Positions 46,364 to 58,510 of a DNA stretch of 61,723 nucleotides are shown here, piece by piece; the first letter of the stretch is position 1; each line of letters starts with the position of its first letter. The stretch spans positions 1 to 61,723 of the forward strand of contig JAYKXP010000215.1 of the NCBI GenBank assembly GCA_037176845.1. The letters are read 5' to 3'. Below the pieces are notes generated by a model. That model saw only the letters and a program-made list of their open reading frames with translations, made no database searches and was not told the DNA's origin. Both the position numbers and the translations under genes were made by a program. This stretch comes from Paramarasmius palmivorus (lineage: Eukaryota; Basidiomycota; Agaricomycetes; Agaricales; Marasmiaceae).

Positions 46364-49300
46364 TCAAGCTGTGAGCACAGGTGCCCAAGTCAAGTTTGAC
46401 GACCCGCTGTCGCCTAGCGTATACGTATCATCTCCCCACAATAATTGCCCTAGCTCGCTGATTGTCACATTCTCGAGTGCCTTCATCGCTCTAGGCTCGA
46501 ATAAACCTGTGTCCTTGAACAACGCCGCTTGTTCCATAGGATCCTTGTGAACGGGATTCCACGTCAACGATCCTGTGACTGTATCCATTGTGGAACTTGA
46601 AGTGGATGCCGGAGTATCCGTGGCATTGTATGACTGTTCTGACCAAGAAAGTAACGAGGAGTCGGGATGCTGAAATAATTTCGGCGAGGTGATAACTCCG
46701 GTTACGTCCAAAGATCCTAATTTTGTAGTGTCGGAAGATTGCTCCGGGAATTGAAAATTGAATGAATTCTGCCCAGGGAATTGAATTTGCGGGGTAGATG
46801 ATTTACCGGTGGAGAGGTTTGAGTCGAGCTGTTGAGTATCGTCGATCTCGGTGCATAGTTGGACCAGGGCTCAAGACGTACCAGCATTCGCTTCACAACC
46901 CGCTCAAATGGCTCATCATTCTCGGGAGAGCTTCTTTTCCGAGACGAGCGGGGGCGCGCAGTTTCTAGGACGAGTCAGCCTAGCAATGGAAAAGATTGTG
47001 CTCAACTCACGCATCATCTTTTCCAACAATGAAACAGCATTCTGTGATACAGCAGAAACATGCTGAGTCCTCCTGTATGACAATGCTTAGTGAGATTACA
47101 GGTCAATTGAATAACGCCTACTTGAAGAGGTTTAATGCCTCTTGAAGCTCGATTCTGCGCGCTTCTACCGCAGCGGGATCGTCTGATTTATGATGACAAA
47201 GGTCTATGAAAAGCACAACTGCCTGCCGACATATGAGTAAGAAGTCTTGGAATATAGAGTCGGAGAACGTACAGCGGCGAACCCATAGAACATGACTATC
47301 CACCATTTCAGGAATATCGCGGAATTTTCGGGTGTCGACTTCAGATATTTCAGTATTGACCTCGCTGATTTGATGCATTGGTCTCGGGATTTGGTCTGGA
47401 CTAGAGTTAGCATCAACGCTGGTATGAGAGAAGAGTAAACTCGCGTATTTAGGGTCAGTATACCCTTTGAACAAGAAAGGCCTGTGGAGCCTCATTCTGC
47501 GGTTTTCCCCCATGATCAAGGACAATTGGCGTTCCATTATGGTAACGTCCACGGGGACGAAACTTGTCCGTTTCTCCGAAGGAGTCTCTGAACCTGTCTT
47601 GTTGTCGAAATGTGCGGGTATCGAATCGATCACCTCCCGCAGACGCGAGTCCGTTTCAAGCACGAAACTGTATCCTCGACCCCTGTTGTCGACAATCTCC
47701 CGATACAGGGCAACAAAGCGAAAGCGGATCAAAGAATATGTCATTTCCTGGGATGAGCGCACGTCAACGAATACCAGTAATTAAAGTTTTGTTTCAAACG
47801 TACCGTGTATTGAGTAGGAGGTGACGCATCCAACGGGAAACCTTCAGCAATGTCTGCGTCGTTGACGTTACTCGGCAGCGCCGTGTGGTTCTGTGCGGGA
47901 TGAATTGAGTAAACCCCGTGATGAGCGGCTGCATTTGACCAGTCGCTGAATACCTGGTAATGTTTCATAAGATCATAGGCGATATACCTTTGGCAAGACT
48001 TACTAGATTCCACCATACACGTCGTGCGACTTCGCGTTTGATCACTGAGTTCCATGGACTACGCCATACTTCGGAACTTGATTCTGCAGCCAACTCGGAG
48101 ATACCCAGATTTTGCGCGATCTGTGGACGGAGTCAGCGTCGGAATTACAGCATTTCACTAATTGTGAGTAGTGAAATTGAGGACAAGAACGGCACTTCCT
48201 CGTGGCGATTCGTGTATAGTGCTCAAACGTGTACACCAACCTTAATTGCAGATCCTAACAGTGCCCAGTGTGAGCTGTCAGGAAACGTGTTAGACTAATT
48301 GTCCGGTAGAGTCCAACGTGTGGTACCCACTCGGAGTCATCGAGATTCTGCTGATAGGTACCCATCAATCTGGCAGTGTTTATTCAAGTCAGTGGAATGC
48401 CAAAGAGAGCGGCAAGAAAACTTACATGAGACATTGGACACTTTCGAGGCTGTGCCTAGCGAGGAAATTGTCGACCCAGAGGCACGCCTGAGCAGCGGAA
48501 TACATCTTCTTCGATATCCTCGCCGCCTCTTCGATTGAAATACGAAGAGTCATGCAAAGCTCGGGTTCGATGAGATGTAGCGAAAGGCAGAGAACCATGA
48601 AGACGGTTGACAGAAAGGGTAGGGATATCTGACCGAACGATAGTGAATCACCATCCAAAAGAGCGATTTGGCGGAAGAGATGATTCGTTTCTACTACGAA
48701 AGAGGGGCGATGGAATATTTTCATGCACCACTCTATTCTGTCAAACTAGTGCCATCTTCGTTAGTTTCATTTGAGAATTATAAGTCCTCGGACTGACATA
48801 GTATTGTATGAGGGTCCTACTATGACCTTCCGATGGAAGATTGCGGACAAGACGTGATACCACATCGGAGGATGAGTCGACAAGGAGAGCGAGTGGATGT
48901 CCTTCGCCGAATGGCATGTCAAAGTTCGTCAGGGGATTGCCATGTGACGACAATCGAAGGGACTCCGCCAAGGGGGAGCTCTTGAGCTCTTCAGCCGCAC
49001 GGTTACGTTTAATACGATGACCAAGCGCAAAATCCTCGAGCATCATAGCAAGATCCTCATCGGGCGGTTCTTGAACGATCGTGATTTCTGCAGAACCTTC
49101 TGGTTTCATGCTCGACGCTCGGACGTTCGCAGGCAGAACATCGTCTTGCGTGGTGTTTTCGTCAAGATCGAATTTAACGTCCGGTGGAACGTATCTTGAC
49201 AACCTCGAGACGGCTTTCTCAAGAATACCCACTCGGTTGACTAGATCATCGAGAGTTTCCACAGTCGTTTTGGTGCTAGAGCTTTGGAATAACTTTATGA

Positions 49301-49588
49301 GCAATTTATCCCTTGTTGCAAGTCTTTCTCACCTGGCTGCACTTCTATCGACTTCTCTACAAACTTCGCTTTCGCCCCGAAGAATACAAGGGGCGCATGG
49401 GTACTCTCGGTTACCTGTAGATCGGAGAAATTAAAAGAAGTTGAAATTCATCATGAACCAGATGTACATTTTATCTTGCGCTTTCGACCTGGAAAACCAT
49501 CAAATTAGGGATCAATGAGAAGCGACGTGAAGTATGACGTACATTGGAAGCAGCTTTGAATTGGCCGCGAGCATGTTCTAATATCCAT
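46364..49588 (-). CDS. Fungal Zn2Cys6 transcription factor with fungal-specific TF domain
   Basis: ATG at 49588 (MDIRTCSRPIQSCFQ) starts exon 49588-49543, followed by a 21-base exon 49488-49468 and exon 49414-49333. Joined, they give a full zinc cluster with spacing C-x2-C-x6-C-x5-C-x2-C-x8-C, including CRKRKIKC and REYPCAPC. Exon 49275-48798 carries a coiled-coil linker (DDLVNRVGILEKAVSRL). From 48745 the fungal_trans domain runs: FDRIEWCMKIFHRPSF, LMGTYQQNLDD, SHWALLGSAIKIAQNLGI, VARRVWWNL and HTALPSNVNDADI. Later exons include RFVALYREIVD and a C-terminal acidic, Trp-containing end (LLWGDDTYTLGD, NLTWAPVLTA). At least ten introns. Expected to be a nuclear DNA-binding regulator; its targets cannot be told from sequence. 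Confidence 0.9.
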
Positions 49589-50577
49589 GGCCAGGTCAAG
49601 GGGAAGGTGAATAGGTTGGAATGTGGCAAGAGTGCTTATGTATGCGAGAGTCCGATCGGATCTGGTAATAGTAGATGTTAATCCCCCGATTATTTTGGGG
49701 ACAGACTTCAACATTAGGACACTCGAATCTACCTTTGTTTATCGAATATGTACGTCGAATACCCCGCCGCAATTGTATACTGATCTGGAACCGCTCTGTC
49801 CCACCTTAAAGAAGATCACAGGTTCAAATGGGGTAGCAGGTCCATGGCAACGCAGCTGACTGAAGATGGTGGTTTTGGTCAAAGAAGGGCAGGCGTCCCA
49901 GGGCGCCCCTTGACAATTGACGGCGTTTGCCGAGCACTGCTTGAGCGTGAATGAGACCGCCAATCCCGATCCGGTGCATCCTTTCGCTGGCTCTTCGCAA
50001 CAAAGTACTGGGTGGTATTCCGGTGTTTACATCCTGTCGGAAATGGCCGAGGATAGCGGACGGACATTCATGACCGTCCCTTCGATCAGAAAGCTGTCAT
50101 CTCGGACTCATCGGCAGGATGTGGCCGACGCCGTTCCGGAGACGTACAACTAGCCGTCCTAGCCGTGATGATCACTGTCGCTGACTAGATATCCTTGTCC
50201 CTACGATTCCAACGCCAATCTCGTTTATCCCCAGGGCCCACTTTCGTAGTTTGAACAAGCTCGATTGACCGCCCTGACCTTTTGTTTCCATTTCTTCAGG
50301 ATGCATGCGCGGAAATTTTCGAATCGGCTCTGCATCACCATTCTTTAATATCAAAGAATGCAAGACTGGTTGCCTGTTCGATGTCGATCTACATCGCATA
50401 CGGTATGATGTTAATAGCTCTTTATTTACAAAAGTGCTTGGTGACGACGGGACAGATCTTTCTTGCCCTGTCCCCCTCATACTCTACCTTGATCAAATCA
50501 ACGCAGCAAAAGCTGAAAAGATACTTGAATGGGCGGTTTTCTATCCAGAATCGACGACATTTCTCCCAACATTCCTG
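49589..50577. other. Divergent intergenic region transcription factor / D1
   Basis: Contains the promoter of the transcription factor and that of D1. The signal-peptide exon of D1 must lie in its right half (candidate ATG codons near 50382 and 50406), but none gives a convincing hydrophobic leader in the right phase. Confidence 0.35.
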
Positions 50578-51746
50578 ACATTCAGAGTCAACCCACAGTG
50601 TCTCTCCTTCCACAGGAACTGTCAATGTTCCAGCTACCGCAACATGGAGAGTCGACAAGACTTTGCCAGATCTAGATCAGATACGAATTGCACTCATACA
50701 AGACAACCCCATAGTGTCTAAAACGAGCAGCAAAATCCGGACGAAGTTCGATAAAGGGCAGACTCAGGGAACTATCGTGTTTACCGCAACACAGACTGGG
50801 TAGGGGCATTCACCTTCAGAGTCTCAAATACAATTACAATTCCATACTGGACAGCACGTTTCATTTAGAAGCCCAGTACGTCCCAGCACTTCTTTCGTAT
50901 TCGATAAGGAGTAAACGTGTGTTCAGATCATCAAAAACAACGTTTACATTGGGAGATCACATAACCATAATGGATACAAGGTAGGCCCATGCCTGTATAC
51001 GCGTTCGTTTCATTGACTATTTTGACAAGCACGTTGACGGCGGCAGCCCAAGAAACGAAATCGTCAGTATCATCAACCCGTGGGTCTTCCGCAATCCCTG
51101 ATGACACAACTGCTGTTGAGGCCATGACCGCCCAATTGACTTCAACCACGTCAGTCGCTGAGGAAACACCCATGTAAGATTTGACGAGATAAATTTACCA
51201 AGAACTTATTTTACACATATACTCAGGTCCCGCAGCTCTTACTATACCTCTGGCTCCTATACTTCTGGCTCCTATACTTCTACTACTGCCGATGTGGTAT
51301 TGGAAAAGCCATCGACTTACGCCCACAACTCCGCGTCTTTATCCATGGTTCCCGCCGCTGGTACCCCAACTTCAACTGGACCATCTTCGAACGAAAGCCC
51401 TAATCTCTTCGGTGCCATATTAGGCACAATTCTTGGCATCCTCACTGTTCCGGCCGCGGTACTCCTCTACGTTTGGTATCGTCGGAGATTGGCTAGCAGG
51501 ATGTCGTCCCGTATAGTCTTTAGCAAGGATACAATGGCGCCGATTCCTTGGTCGACATCTTCTCATTTCAACTCGGGAAAGAAATCCCAGTTCATGTTAG
51601 ATCCTCAGCTAGGAGATGATGTCCTAGATACTAGTACCATTGCGCCGTCCGACTCTGTCTCGCAAATGTGGACCAAAGAGAAAGTGTTTGAAAAAAGACG
51701 CCCATTGCGAGAGTCGTCAGATCTGACAATTATCACGGAGAAATGA
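50578..51746 (+). CDS. Single-pass membrane protein D1 with array-type ectodomain
   Basis: The ectodomain exon reads SPSTGTVNVPATATWRVDK, IRIALIQDNPIV and the closing IVFTATQTG, with a phase-2 donor after 50799; it is of the A2/A7 subtype. Further phase-2 exons give SSKTTFTLGDHITIMDTR, then TLTAAAQETKSSVSSTRG, then a stalk with a tandem SGSYT repeat near 51245-51285. The helix is LFGAILGTILGILTVPAAV, followed by YRRRLASRMS and IVFSKDTMAPIPW, a relative of the FHxERM motif. The short tail ends SSDLTIITEK at 51746 and has neither PPxY nor SDWAL. The 5' exon was not resolved, so the true start is upstream. Confidence 0.75.
51245..51285 (+). repeat. 15-base tandem repeat in the D1 stalk
   Basis: Two to three copies of TCTGGCTCCTATACT encode repeated SGSYT in the Ser/Thr stalk of D1. 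The unit length is a multiple of three, so copy number can change without frameshift. Confidence 0.75.
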
Positions 51747-52006
51747 GGGATATGTGTGTACCCTGATGGACAGGTAAGTATGCATTTACCGATACATACC
51801 AACATAACGTACTTACTAATTACAGTGCTTGTTTAAATGCGGGATTTGGATATTTTTATAAAAGATTGCTTTCGGACTTAGAGTACTTACCATTAATGTT
51901 CACTCAGGCCGCTGACGCTCATGAAGCGCGCTGGAAGTATTGCGGCAATCACCGATAATTTGAATGACGCGTCATCGTGAAAGCAGGCTCTTGGCTTTTG
52001 ACCATC

Positions 52007-53186
52007 ATGACCTCCGCTTTACTAAACTACAACAATCTGCCTAACTGGCGGAAAGATAACCAATTCATCCTTGAAGGATATCGAAGAGAGACTGGAAACT
52101 GGTCAGGCTGTGTAAACACTATTTTTGCATGGCACAATGAAAGTGGTAAGTTCCCTGACGTTGCATCGATAGTAAAGATCTCATGGACTATAGTGAATAT
52201 ATGGACACACCTTCTTGGCGCAACGATCAGTCTCCTTCTGCTTCCCCAATCGCTCCACGAAGGCTCCTGCCACGAGCGGATTCACCTTTTTTCTCATAGG
52301 CTGTATTGTGTGTTTTGCGTGCTCAGCTGCCTTCCATAGTTCACTCTGCCATTCAAAAGAGGTAAAACTTAATGCGCATTCATCGACTAATGCTCTAACT
52401 TCCTTAGGTGGTTAGATGGACGAACCGGATCGATTACTTTGGTAAGGGCCTCGAGTTCACGCAAGTTCGCCTCTTATTCTAGGCAGGCATACTCTTTCTC
52501 GGAACAGTCAATTACTTTCCAACGTTTCATTATACATTCTTCTGTGATCCCTTGTATAGGAATTTCTATATGGCTTTGATGTCACTTTCCGGGACTGGTA
52601 AGCCTGATTGATATTCAATTAAAGATCGGCAGCTAACACACGTTAGCGGGCATATATCTTGTATGTGCGCCTGGATATGCATCTCCAGGCTATCGACGGA
52701 TGCGAACGTACACCTTCTTTTGTCTGGGCTTTGTTACAGTGCTCCCATTTATTCACGCGATCAATCTGTATGGTGTAAGTCATTTTAGACAACTTCACGC
52801 ATATTCGAGCTAAATAAGCCTAGTTCTCCCGAGTCTCGGAATCGGCATCACTTAAATGGCTTGCCGTGGAAGCGTTTGCTTATATTGCCGGTGCTCTGAT
52901 GTAGTAAGCTCCTCCCGGGATGACCCTCCGCGACTCGGTACCATGATGCTTTAGTGCAGAACGTTGTCCAGAGTTCCTGTTCCCTGGGTTCTTCGACTAT
53001 ATTGTTGGTTGTTCCTGCTCATCCATACCAGCGTCTCATTAAAAACAATCACCGCAGGGCGCTTCTCATCAAATTTTCCATGTTTGCAGTCTCATAGCGG
53101 CCTCCGCACATTACATATCGGTTTCCGAAGGTCATCATTATTGGTATCACGTCCAAGGCGGGGTATGTTTTCCCGCCATTCACTGA
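52007..53186 (+). CDS. PAQR (adiponectin receptor/Izh-type) membrane protein, apparent frameshift
   Basis: ATG at 52007 begins MTSALLNYNNLPNWRKDN, then FILEGYRRETGNW and, across an intron, HNESVNIWTHLLG, the first PAQR motif. Near 52240-52260 the frame must shift by one base to reach FTFFLIGCIVCFACSAAFH and SSLCHSKE (second motif). Later exons give RWTNRIDYF, GILFLGTVNYFP, FHYTFFCDPLYRNFYMAL, GYRRMRTYTFFCLGF, PEFLFPGFFDYI and ASHQIFHVCSLIAA, the third motif. The three histidine motifs that hold zinc in this family are all present. Members are seven-helix enzymes or receptors, tied to lipid, ceramide or zinc balance in fungi (Izh). The frameshift means a pseudogene or a sequence error. The stop at 53184-53186 is likely. 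Confidence 0.8.
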
Positions 53187-53479
53187 TCCATGGCATCGTG
53201 TGCATCGGTATGTGGCTCATCTGTCCTCCTTAAGCCAGAGCCTGAGTCTCGTTGCATGGGAAGCTTGAAAACTTGACATAGTAGTTCTGACGCAGTTGTT
53301 GCTGTATTCTTGATCCTAACATCCAGAGCGGGAATGAATCGTATTCGTGCCGCCGCCACATCAGCCCTCCTAATCGCCACTTCTGCCTAAACAAGAACGG
53401 AATGTTTCATGTTTACCGAATATATCTGTAGCCTCATAAGCATGATCATCGGTTTGCCACGAAACATCCCGTCCTTCTT

Positions 53480-55362
53480 CCTTACTACCCAGATGATCAT
53501 AGAGCCCGCGGATATCCAAGTTCAGGTGTACGTCCCCAAAGTCCTGGCTCTCTGCTAATCTGACTTGAATCTTAGCAACTGGAATACATATGTTGAACTT
53601 GTGTCATTCAGTATGCTCGTTATAGTACTCGTGATATTTCTCCCTGGCTAACCCGTTTGCCCGACAGCAATCCTTTATTATGATTACCTCGTAACACTCG
53701 ACCTAGAAGTGGAGCGATTCTGGATGCGACCGGGGTGGTCATTGAGTGCTGCTCTTTTCTATTGAACCGCTACCTTTCATTACTTGGAAACGTTCCAAAC
53801 TTGTTGTTCTCTTTTTGGACAGAGCCATTCAAAAATTCCAATGTATGCATTCACCCTCTCGTTCGACTATTCTCTCACTTCCGCCACAGGGGTAATCACA
53901 CAGGTTTACCTTCGTGTCCAAATTCGCTTAAGCTCAGTTTTCCAGGTGTAATGCAATCGAGATCTACCACCAGTTCCTTATTGCAATAGTACAGCTTGTC
54001 GTTAGCAGTATGTGCCCATGTCTTCGGGTTTCTGTCACTAATCACTGCGCAGCCCTTCTCATTCTCCGGGCGTACGTTCTGTATGGAAGAAGTCGAGGCA
54101 TATTAGCTTGTTTAGTACTGATGGCGGTGGGAATGGTTGCAAACGGCTTTGTGAGCGCTATTAAAGATCGTGAATCAGGGGTCTCATTTACCGCACAGGC
54201 GCAATGGTCGTTTGTATCAGGCTCGGGTTCTCCCAATCCAGTGCCATCGGTTAACGTCGGTTGCCTGCAGAACTTTTCGGAGAAGCAGTGAGTTGCAATC
54301 ATCAATAAGCAGAGACCAGCTAATAATACCACCTTAGAGGGATCCGTATGTCAAATAATGCCTATTACTCACTAGTAATATATCCGTCCTTCAGGTATCA
54401 TTGCGCTCTGGTTGGGCGTGACAGTTCTGGATGCCACGGTGTTCAGTCTGATACTTCGTAGGACAATTGCATTGCGTCGGGATTGCCCTAGTGGACTATG
54501 GACAGTGATCATGAGAGATGGTGAGCATATCAATCGGTCGAGACGAGCACTCAAAGGTCTGGACTCATTCGCCACAGGGGCCATGTACTTTGGGTAGCCC
54601 GTGCCTTTTCCGCTGTTATTACTGGATCCGCTGACTATGCGTAGAATTATCACGTTGGTGAACATTCTCAATATCGTCGTATTAGCGGTAAGCCCGTGAT
54701 AACGATCTTTTGTATTGTCCTGTTAATCAATATCCTTTGAAAGGGGGAGAAGGTGAATCTATTCCCCCGAAGTACGCTAAAAAGTTACTTATGGACCCTT
54801 GCCCAGCAATACCTAAAATCACTGCTACCAATCTTTAGTAATGTGTAAGTCCCCGTGTCGAATCTGTTGGGGACATTTATCAAACATTCAGGAAAGCATT
54901 GCGAGTGTCGTGATGTCACATCTAATGCTCAATTTGCGAGATGGCTCGATTGACCGCTCTCCAGGGTGGCATAGGTCCACAGCGATTTCGACCAGGAATG
55001 GTCCAATGATATTCGCCACGAATGCAAATGTGAGTATTGAAATATTGATCTGTTTCGGCACTCGTTGAAACTGACGCTCCATTTACATAGGCACACGGTT
55101 CCTATGATACAGCAATGGCTGTGTCCAGTAGAGCCATGTACCCCAAAATAGAATCATTAACGAGCGCTGGAAATCCCTGTGGACGGGAGTTAGGCGCAAA
55201 TTCTGTCTCTTGTATCAGTTACTCTATTCCCAAGTCTTGGGTGGAATTATTATTGGTGGAATTGTCGTTTTTCATGATGTATGGGAAGATGATTATCGGA
55301 CTGCCTCGATGGGAATCACCCGAGATGACCGTTTTTTGACAGCGGAGATGATGACATCATAG
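53480..55362 (+). CDS. Seven-transmembrane protein with DUF6533-type N-terminus, apparent frameshift
   Basis: An exon reads NWNTYVELVSFS and joins ILYYDYLVTLDLEVERFW, the DUF6533 signature. The next piece, PGWSLSAALFY, breaks with a one-base deletion near 53761, where LNRYLSLLGNVPNLLFSFW continues in a new frame. Later parts are typical of the family: ALLILRAYVLYGRSRGILA, GVTVLDATVFSLILRRTIA, GAMYFG, RIITLVNILNIVVLA and SHLMLNLRDGS. The C-terminal frame is uncertain; two alternatives end at 55339 and 55362, the latter containing GGIIIGGIVVFHDVWEDD. The start codon is approximate. These proteins are widespread in Agaricomycetes and presumed receptors; the function is unknown. Confidence 0.75.
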
Positions 55363-55840
55363 ATTGGCGTTGTTTACTAAGACCCTTTACAGACCTTTCA
55401 GTTTTCTGCTCTCTCGGCGCCAGAGTTTAACGTTCAACTTTCAATCCCTAGGCCTAAGTACCTACGAAGCTTAGGTCAATGCTAGAGACATGTCTTCCGG
55501 ACCCGACATCAGCGTTCATAGCCTTCCAAAGTCTTCCAAAATTCCAACAATCCATCACGCAAAGGGCACAGCGCAGTCATGCCCATCATGATCAACTCTG
55601 TAGGCTGCGATGGGAGCTGCGATGGGAGTAACAGCTATAGGTGTACGAACCGAGGTGCGTTGGGTGGTTGATGCTCCTTTCTTTCGTTTATCTCCCTCTT
55701 CGTTGGACATGCTAGTCATGTTTCATCCTACTTGTCGTGTGGCTACCTGTCCACAAACACGCTCATTTTCAACCATCTCACTGCAAGTTCTTTTCTGTCA
55801 CGATGCCAAATGTGATGCTCAAAGTCTATTCGCAGCATTT
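55363..55840. other. Intergenic region before D2
   Basis: About 480 bases expected to hold the D2 promoter and start exon. Candidate ATG codons exist (55609, 55708, 55803) but the correct splice to the D2 leader could not be fixed. Confidence 0.35.
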
Positions 55841-57302
55841 TCCTCTTCAATGTGCTACTTCTTCGTACCACGGCACTCAAGATCACCCCTTCCCCCGACT
55901 CTACAACAACATGCAGCTTCAGAACCTATCATTTTACACGAGAATCAGGCGATCCTTCTACATTTGCAATTCTTGCCATGAATTTAGATACACCAAGCAT
56001 TCATGGGAGTCCGATACCAATAGATGCCAACGAAGACGGAGGAGACTTCCAAATCAGATTTCCCGCCGCTGGGTGAGCACATTATCGCATCATGTTCTTC
56101 TTGCATCCCTGATTGGGAACCATAGACAATACCTACTAAAAGGGATACGAGAACAATCGTACGCCAAATACTCCTGCTTTACTTCTTGGACTGAACGTTA
56201 TGCAGACTTTCAAATGGGCAAACTTTCACGCCATTCTCCGCTGGAGTGCAAGTTAGTGTCAAATCAAGCGAGTCTACTAGTACCTGCGACTTTGACTCGA
56301 TCAAAGTTGTAGATACTAATAACCCCGATAGCCCCTCAAGCTCAGACACCGTAGTGACTACATCTTCGTGCGTATCGTTAGCGGTCTTTTCAGTGGCCTC
56401 ACCAACTTACAGAAAGCATTGTGATTAGGAGCTCTGCTGTGTCACTCTCGCCCGCTTCTACAGGTATCATCTCGTCGACGTAGGTTGTTCTTCTAGTGGG
56501 AGGCAGTCAAACACTCAACGATTGCGCTAGGGAGACTCCGACCAGTATAGAAGTGGTGTCTATTTCTTTGGAGACTACGTCAAGCAGCAGTACCAGCCGA
56601 GATCCGCCTATTGCGTCGTTAACTACTTCAAGCGATGAAAATCCTCCGACACCATCCAACAGGTGATCATGAAAACTTCGATGTGGTGTATTGGAAATGA
56701 CTAATCAGCATTTCAGCAGATCCAATACCGGTATCATTACACCGTCTTCAAGGTAAGATTCATCTCACATTTTGAAGCAACTGGCTCCCTTACTGAGTGG
56801 CACCTCAGTTCTCGGCCAATTTCAACATCATTATTGGTCACTTCTACGACACAAGGAACGACATCAACCCAAAGTGAATCAATTAACCCCACTTCTTCGT
56901 ACGCCTCTTTCAAATTACGATATCCCCGTCATTCATGTATATTTGCAAAGTGCTACCCCCCGCCCCGACAATGATTCTGAGCGCAACAAGAAGAACGGCA
57001 TGATAATGGGCATTATCGGCGGTATCTTTGTGTTTATCCTCATTCTCATGGCCTACTTCCGTCGTCAACGTCTCGCAACAATGCGGAGAGTGGAATTATG
57101 GCGAGAGCGTCTGTTTGGTGAAAGTCGGGAACCCCTACCGGTGCGGCGTAGACCTTCGTGGAGGCCACTGAACTTAAATAGGCTATTTGCTGGTGGTCGG
57201 GAAGACAGATCGTCTGCGAGTACGAACACAAACAGTCATTGGGTCGAGGTTGAAACAAATTCTCCAGTAATTTTTCGACCTGATCGTATCATGCGAGTAT
57301 AA
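55841..57302 (+). CDS. Single-pass membrane protein D2 with Ser/Thr stalk
   Basis: An exon starting near 55840 reads IFLFNVLLLRTTALKITPSP as leader and first strand, continues FAILAMNLDTPSIHGSPIP and ends IRFPAAG before a phase-2 GT at 56073. Small exons then encode a long Ser/Thr/Pro stalk: VSVKSSESTSTCDF, ETPTSIEVVSISLETTSSS, SNTGIITPSSR and further Thr-rich sequence. The membrane exon has KNGMIMGIIGGIFVFILIL, FRRQRLATMRR and VELWRERLFGES, then an Arg-rich tail ending VIFRPDRIMRV at 57302. Its layout (beta-sandwich-like exon, stalk exons, helix, tail) matches the array, but it is the most divergent member. The start exon was not resolved. Convergent with E1, only 121 bases apart. Confidence 0.72.
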
Positions 57303-57423
57303 CGGTGACTCGACGGTGACATATTGACAAAGATGATTGTAGTCGTCCATTTCTTCCATGTCATCGAGATATCTCACAATGTCATTGGCGATTGTACACT
57401 GTACACAGTATCCGATTCCAGAA

Positions 57424-58510
57424 TCAACGTCTCTTCTCCCATAGTTTCTTGTCAATCAAAACCCTGCCTGCGTTGCTGTGCCTACGTTCTGGTTCCCTGC
57501 CTCGGGGCTTGGTAAACACTGTTCTTACTTCTGGCATGACCGCGTGATGAGGTATCCGTTCTTGAGGAAAACGAGTGGTACTTCGCGAAAGAAGACAGCG
57601 TCGGTACGGAATCCATCCCAGAATAAGGACGATTGAAAAGAGAACCAATATTCCGACTACAATACCGGCAATTTGGCCTCCTCGTAATATTGGGGATTCC
57701 TCTGCTTGTTGTACCGATGTGGGGCCAGAAAGCTTGGAGACCACGCTGGTCGGTTGTAGAAATGAAGTCCAGGGATATGAAGCATTGATAGCATCAGTTG
57801 ACATGCTAAAAGATGCAGTAGTGGGTGAAAAGGACTGTGTTGGATGTGATAGATGTGATGACTGTGAACTGATCATATTGCTACCATTGCATTGCTTGAA
57901 CGAAGGGTCTTCTGATGAGATGTAATCTCTTGTCCACGCGCTAGAGAGGTAATCATGAAAGTGATACCTATTTATCTTGGTGACTAGACGTACAAGAACC
58001 TAAAAAGAATTCAAAACAATAAATTGAACCGCAGTTCATATCTGGATGAGACCTAGACGCACCATGAACCGTCCTCCCAGAATACGCGAGAGTAAAACGC
58101 TCTGAAAAGCTTTATCTGGGTCGAGCATACACTGTCTTGTATTTGGATAGGTAGTCTAGATTCAAACGTGTCCTGGATTAGAAAAAGTGAATGGACTACA
58201 GAAGAATCACTCACGAGCGGTCAAGGCTTGGTTCGCAGCCAGACAAATATCTCTGATACGTGCCAGTTGCTTTGTGATCCACGTTTGAGACAGTCAGACA
58301 ATTAAGATTTCTGTACGCACTGGCATCGAACCCGATCTTCTGTTTACCGACTCCTTTCTGGCATCTAGATTGTGCGTCGACGGATGTTGCTTCCTAGAGA
58401 GAACACAACCTACGATAAGCACAACATACTCAAGGTAAACGATATGCTGTTACAGCAACATTGTTCTGTATAGCGCGTCAAATCGCTTGAAACGCACTGG
58501 CTAGTGATTT
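57424..58510 (-). CDS. Cys-rich single-pass membrane protein E1
   Basis: Read on the minus strand, exons from about 58510 give TRYTEQCCCNSISFTLSMLC, then SRCQKGVGKQKIGFDASAY and LTVSNVDHKATGTYQRYL, then LPIQIQDSVC, IKLFRAFYSRVFWEDGSWC. The stalk begins SSEDPSFKQCNGSN and continues Ser/Thr-rich. The helix is GGQIAGIVVGILVLFSIVLI, followed by YRRCLLSRS, and the tail ends VLIDKKLWEKRR at 57424. The CCCN-x8-C and CQxGxGxQ patterns are shared with neighbour E2. This resembles a widespread Agaricomycete family with a C-x-C-N ... C-x2-C-Q ectodomain; function unknown. The 5' part, perhaps with RLNQLCDATCES near 58660, was not joined, so the start is uncertain. Confidence 0.7.
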
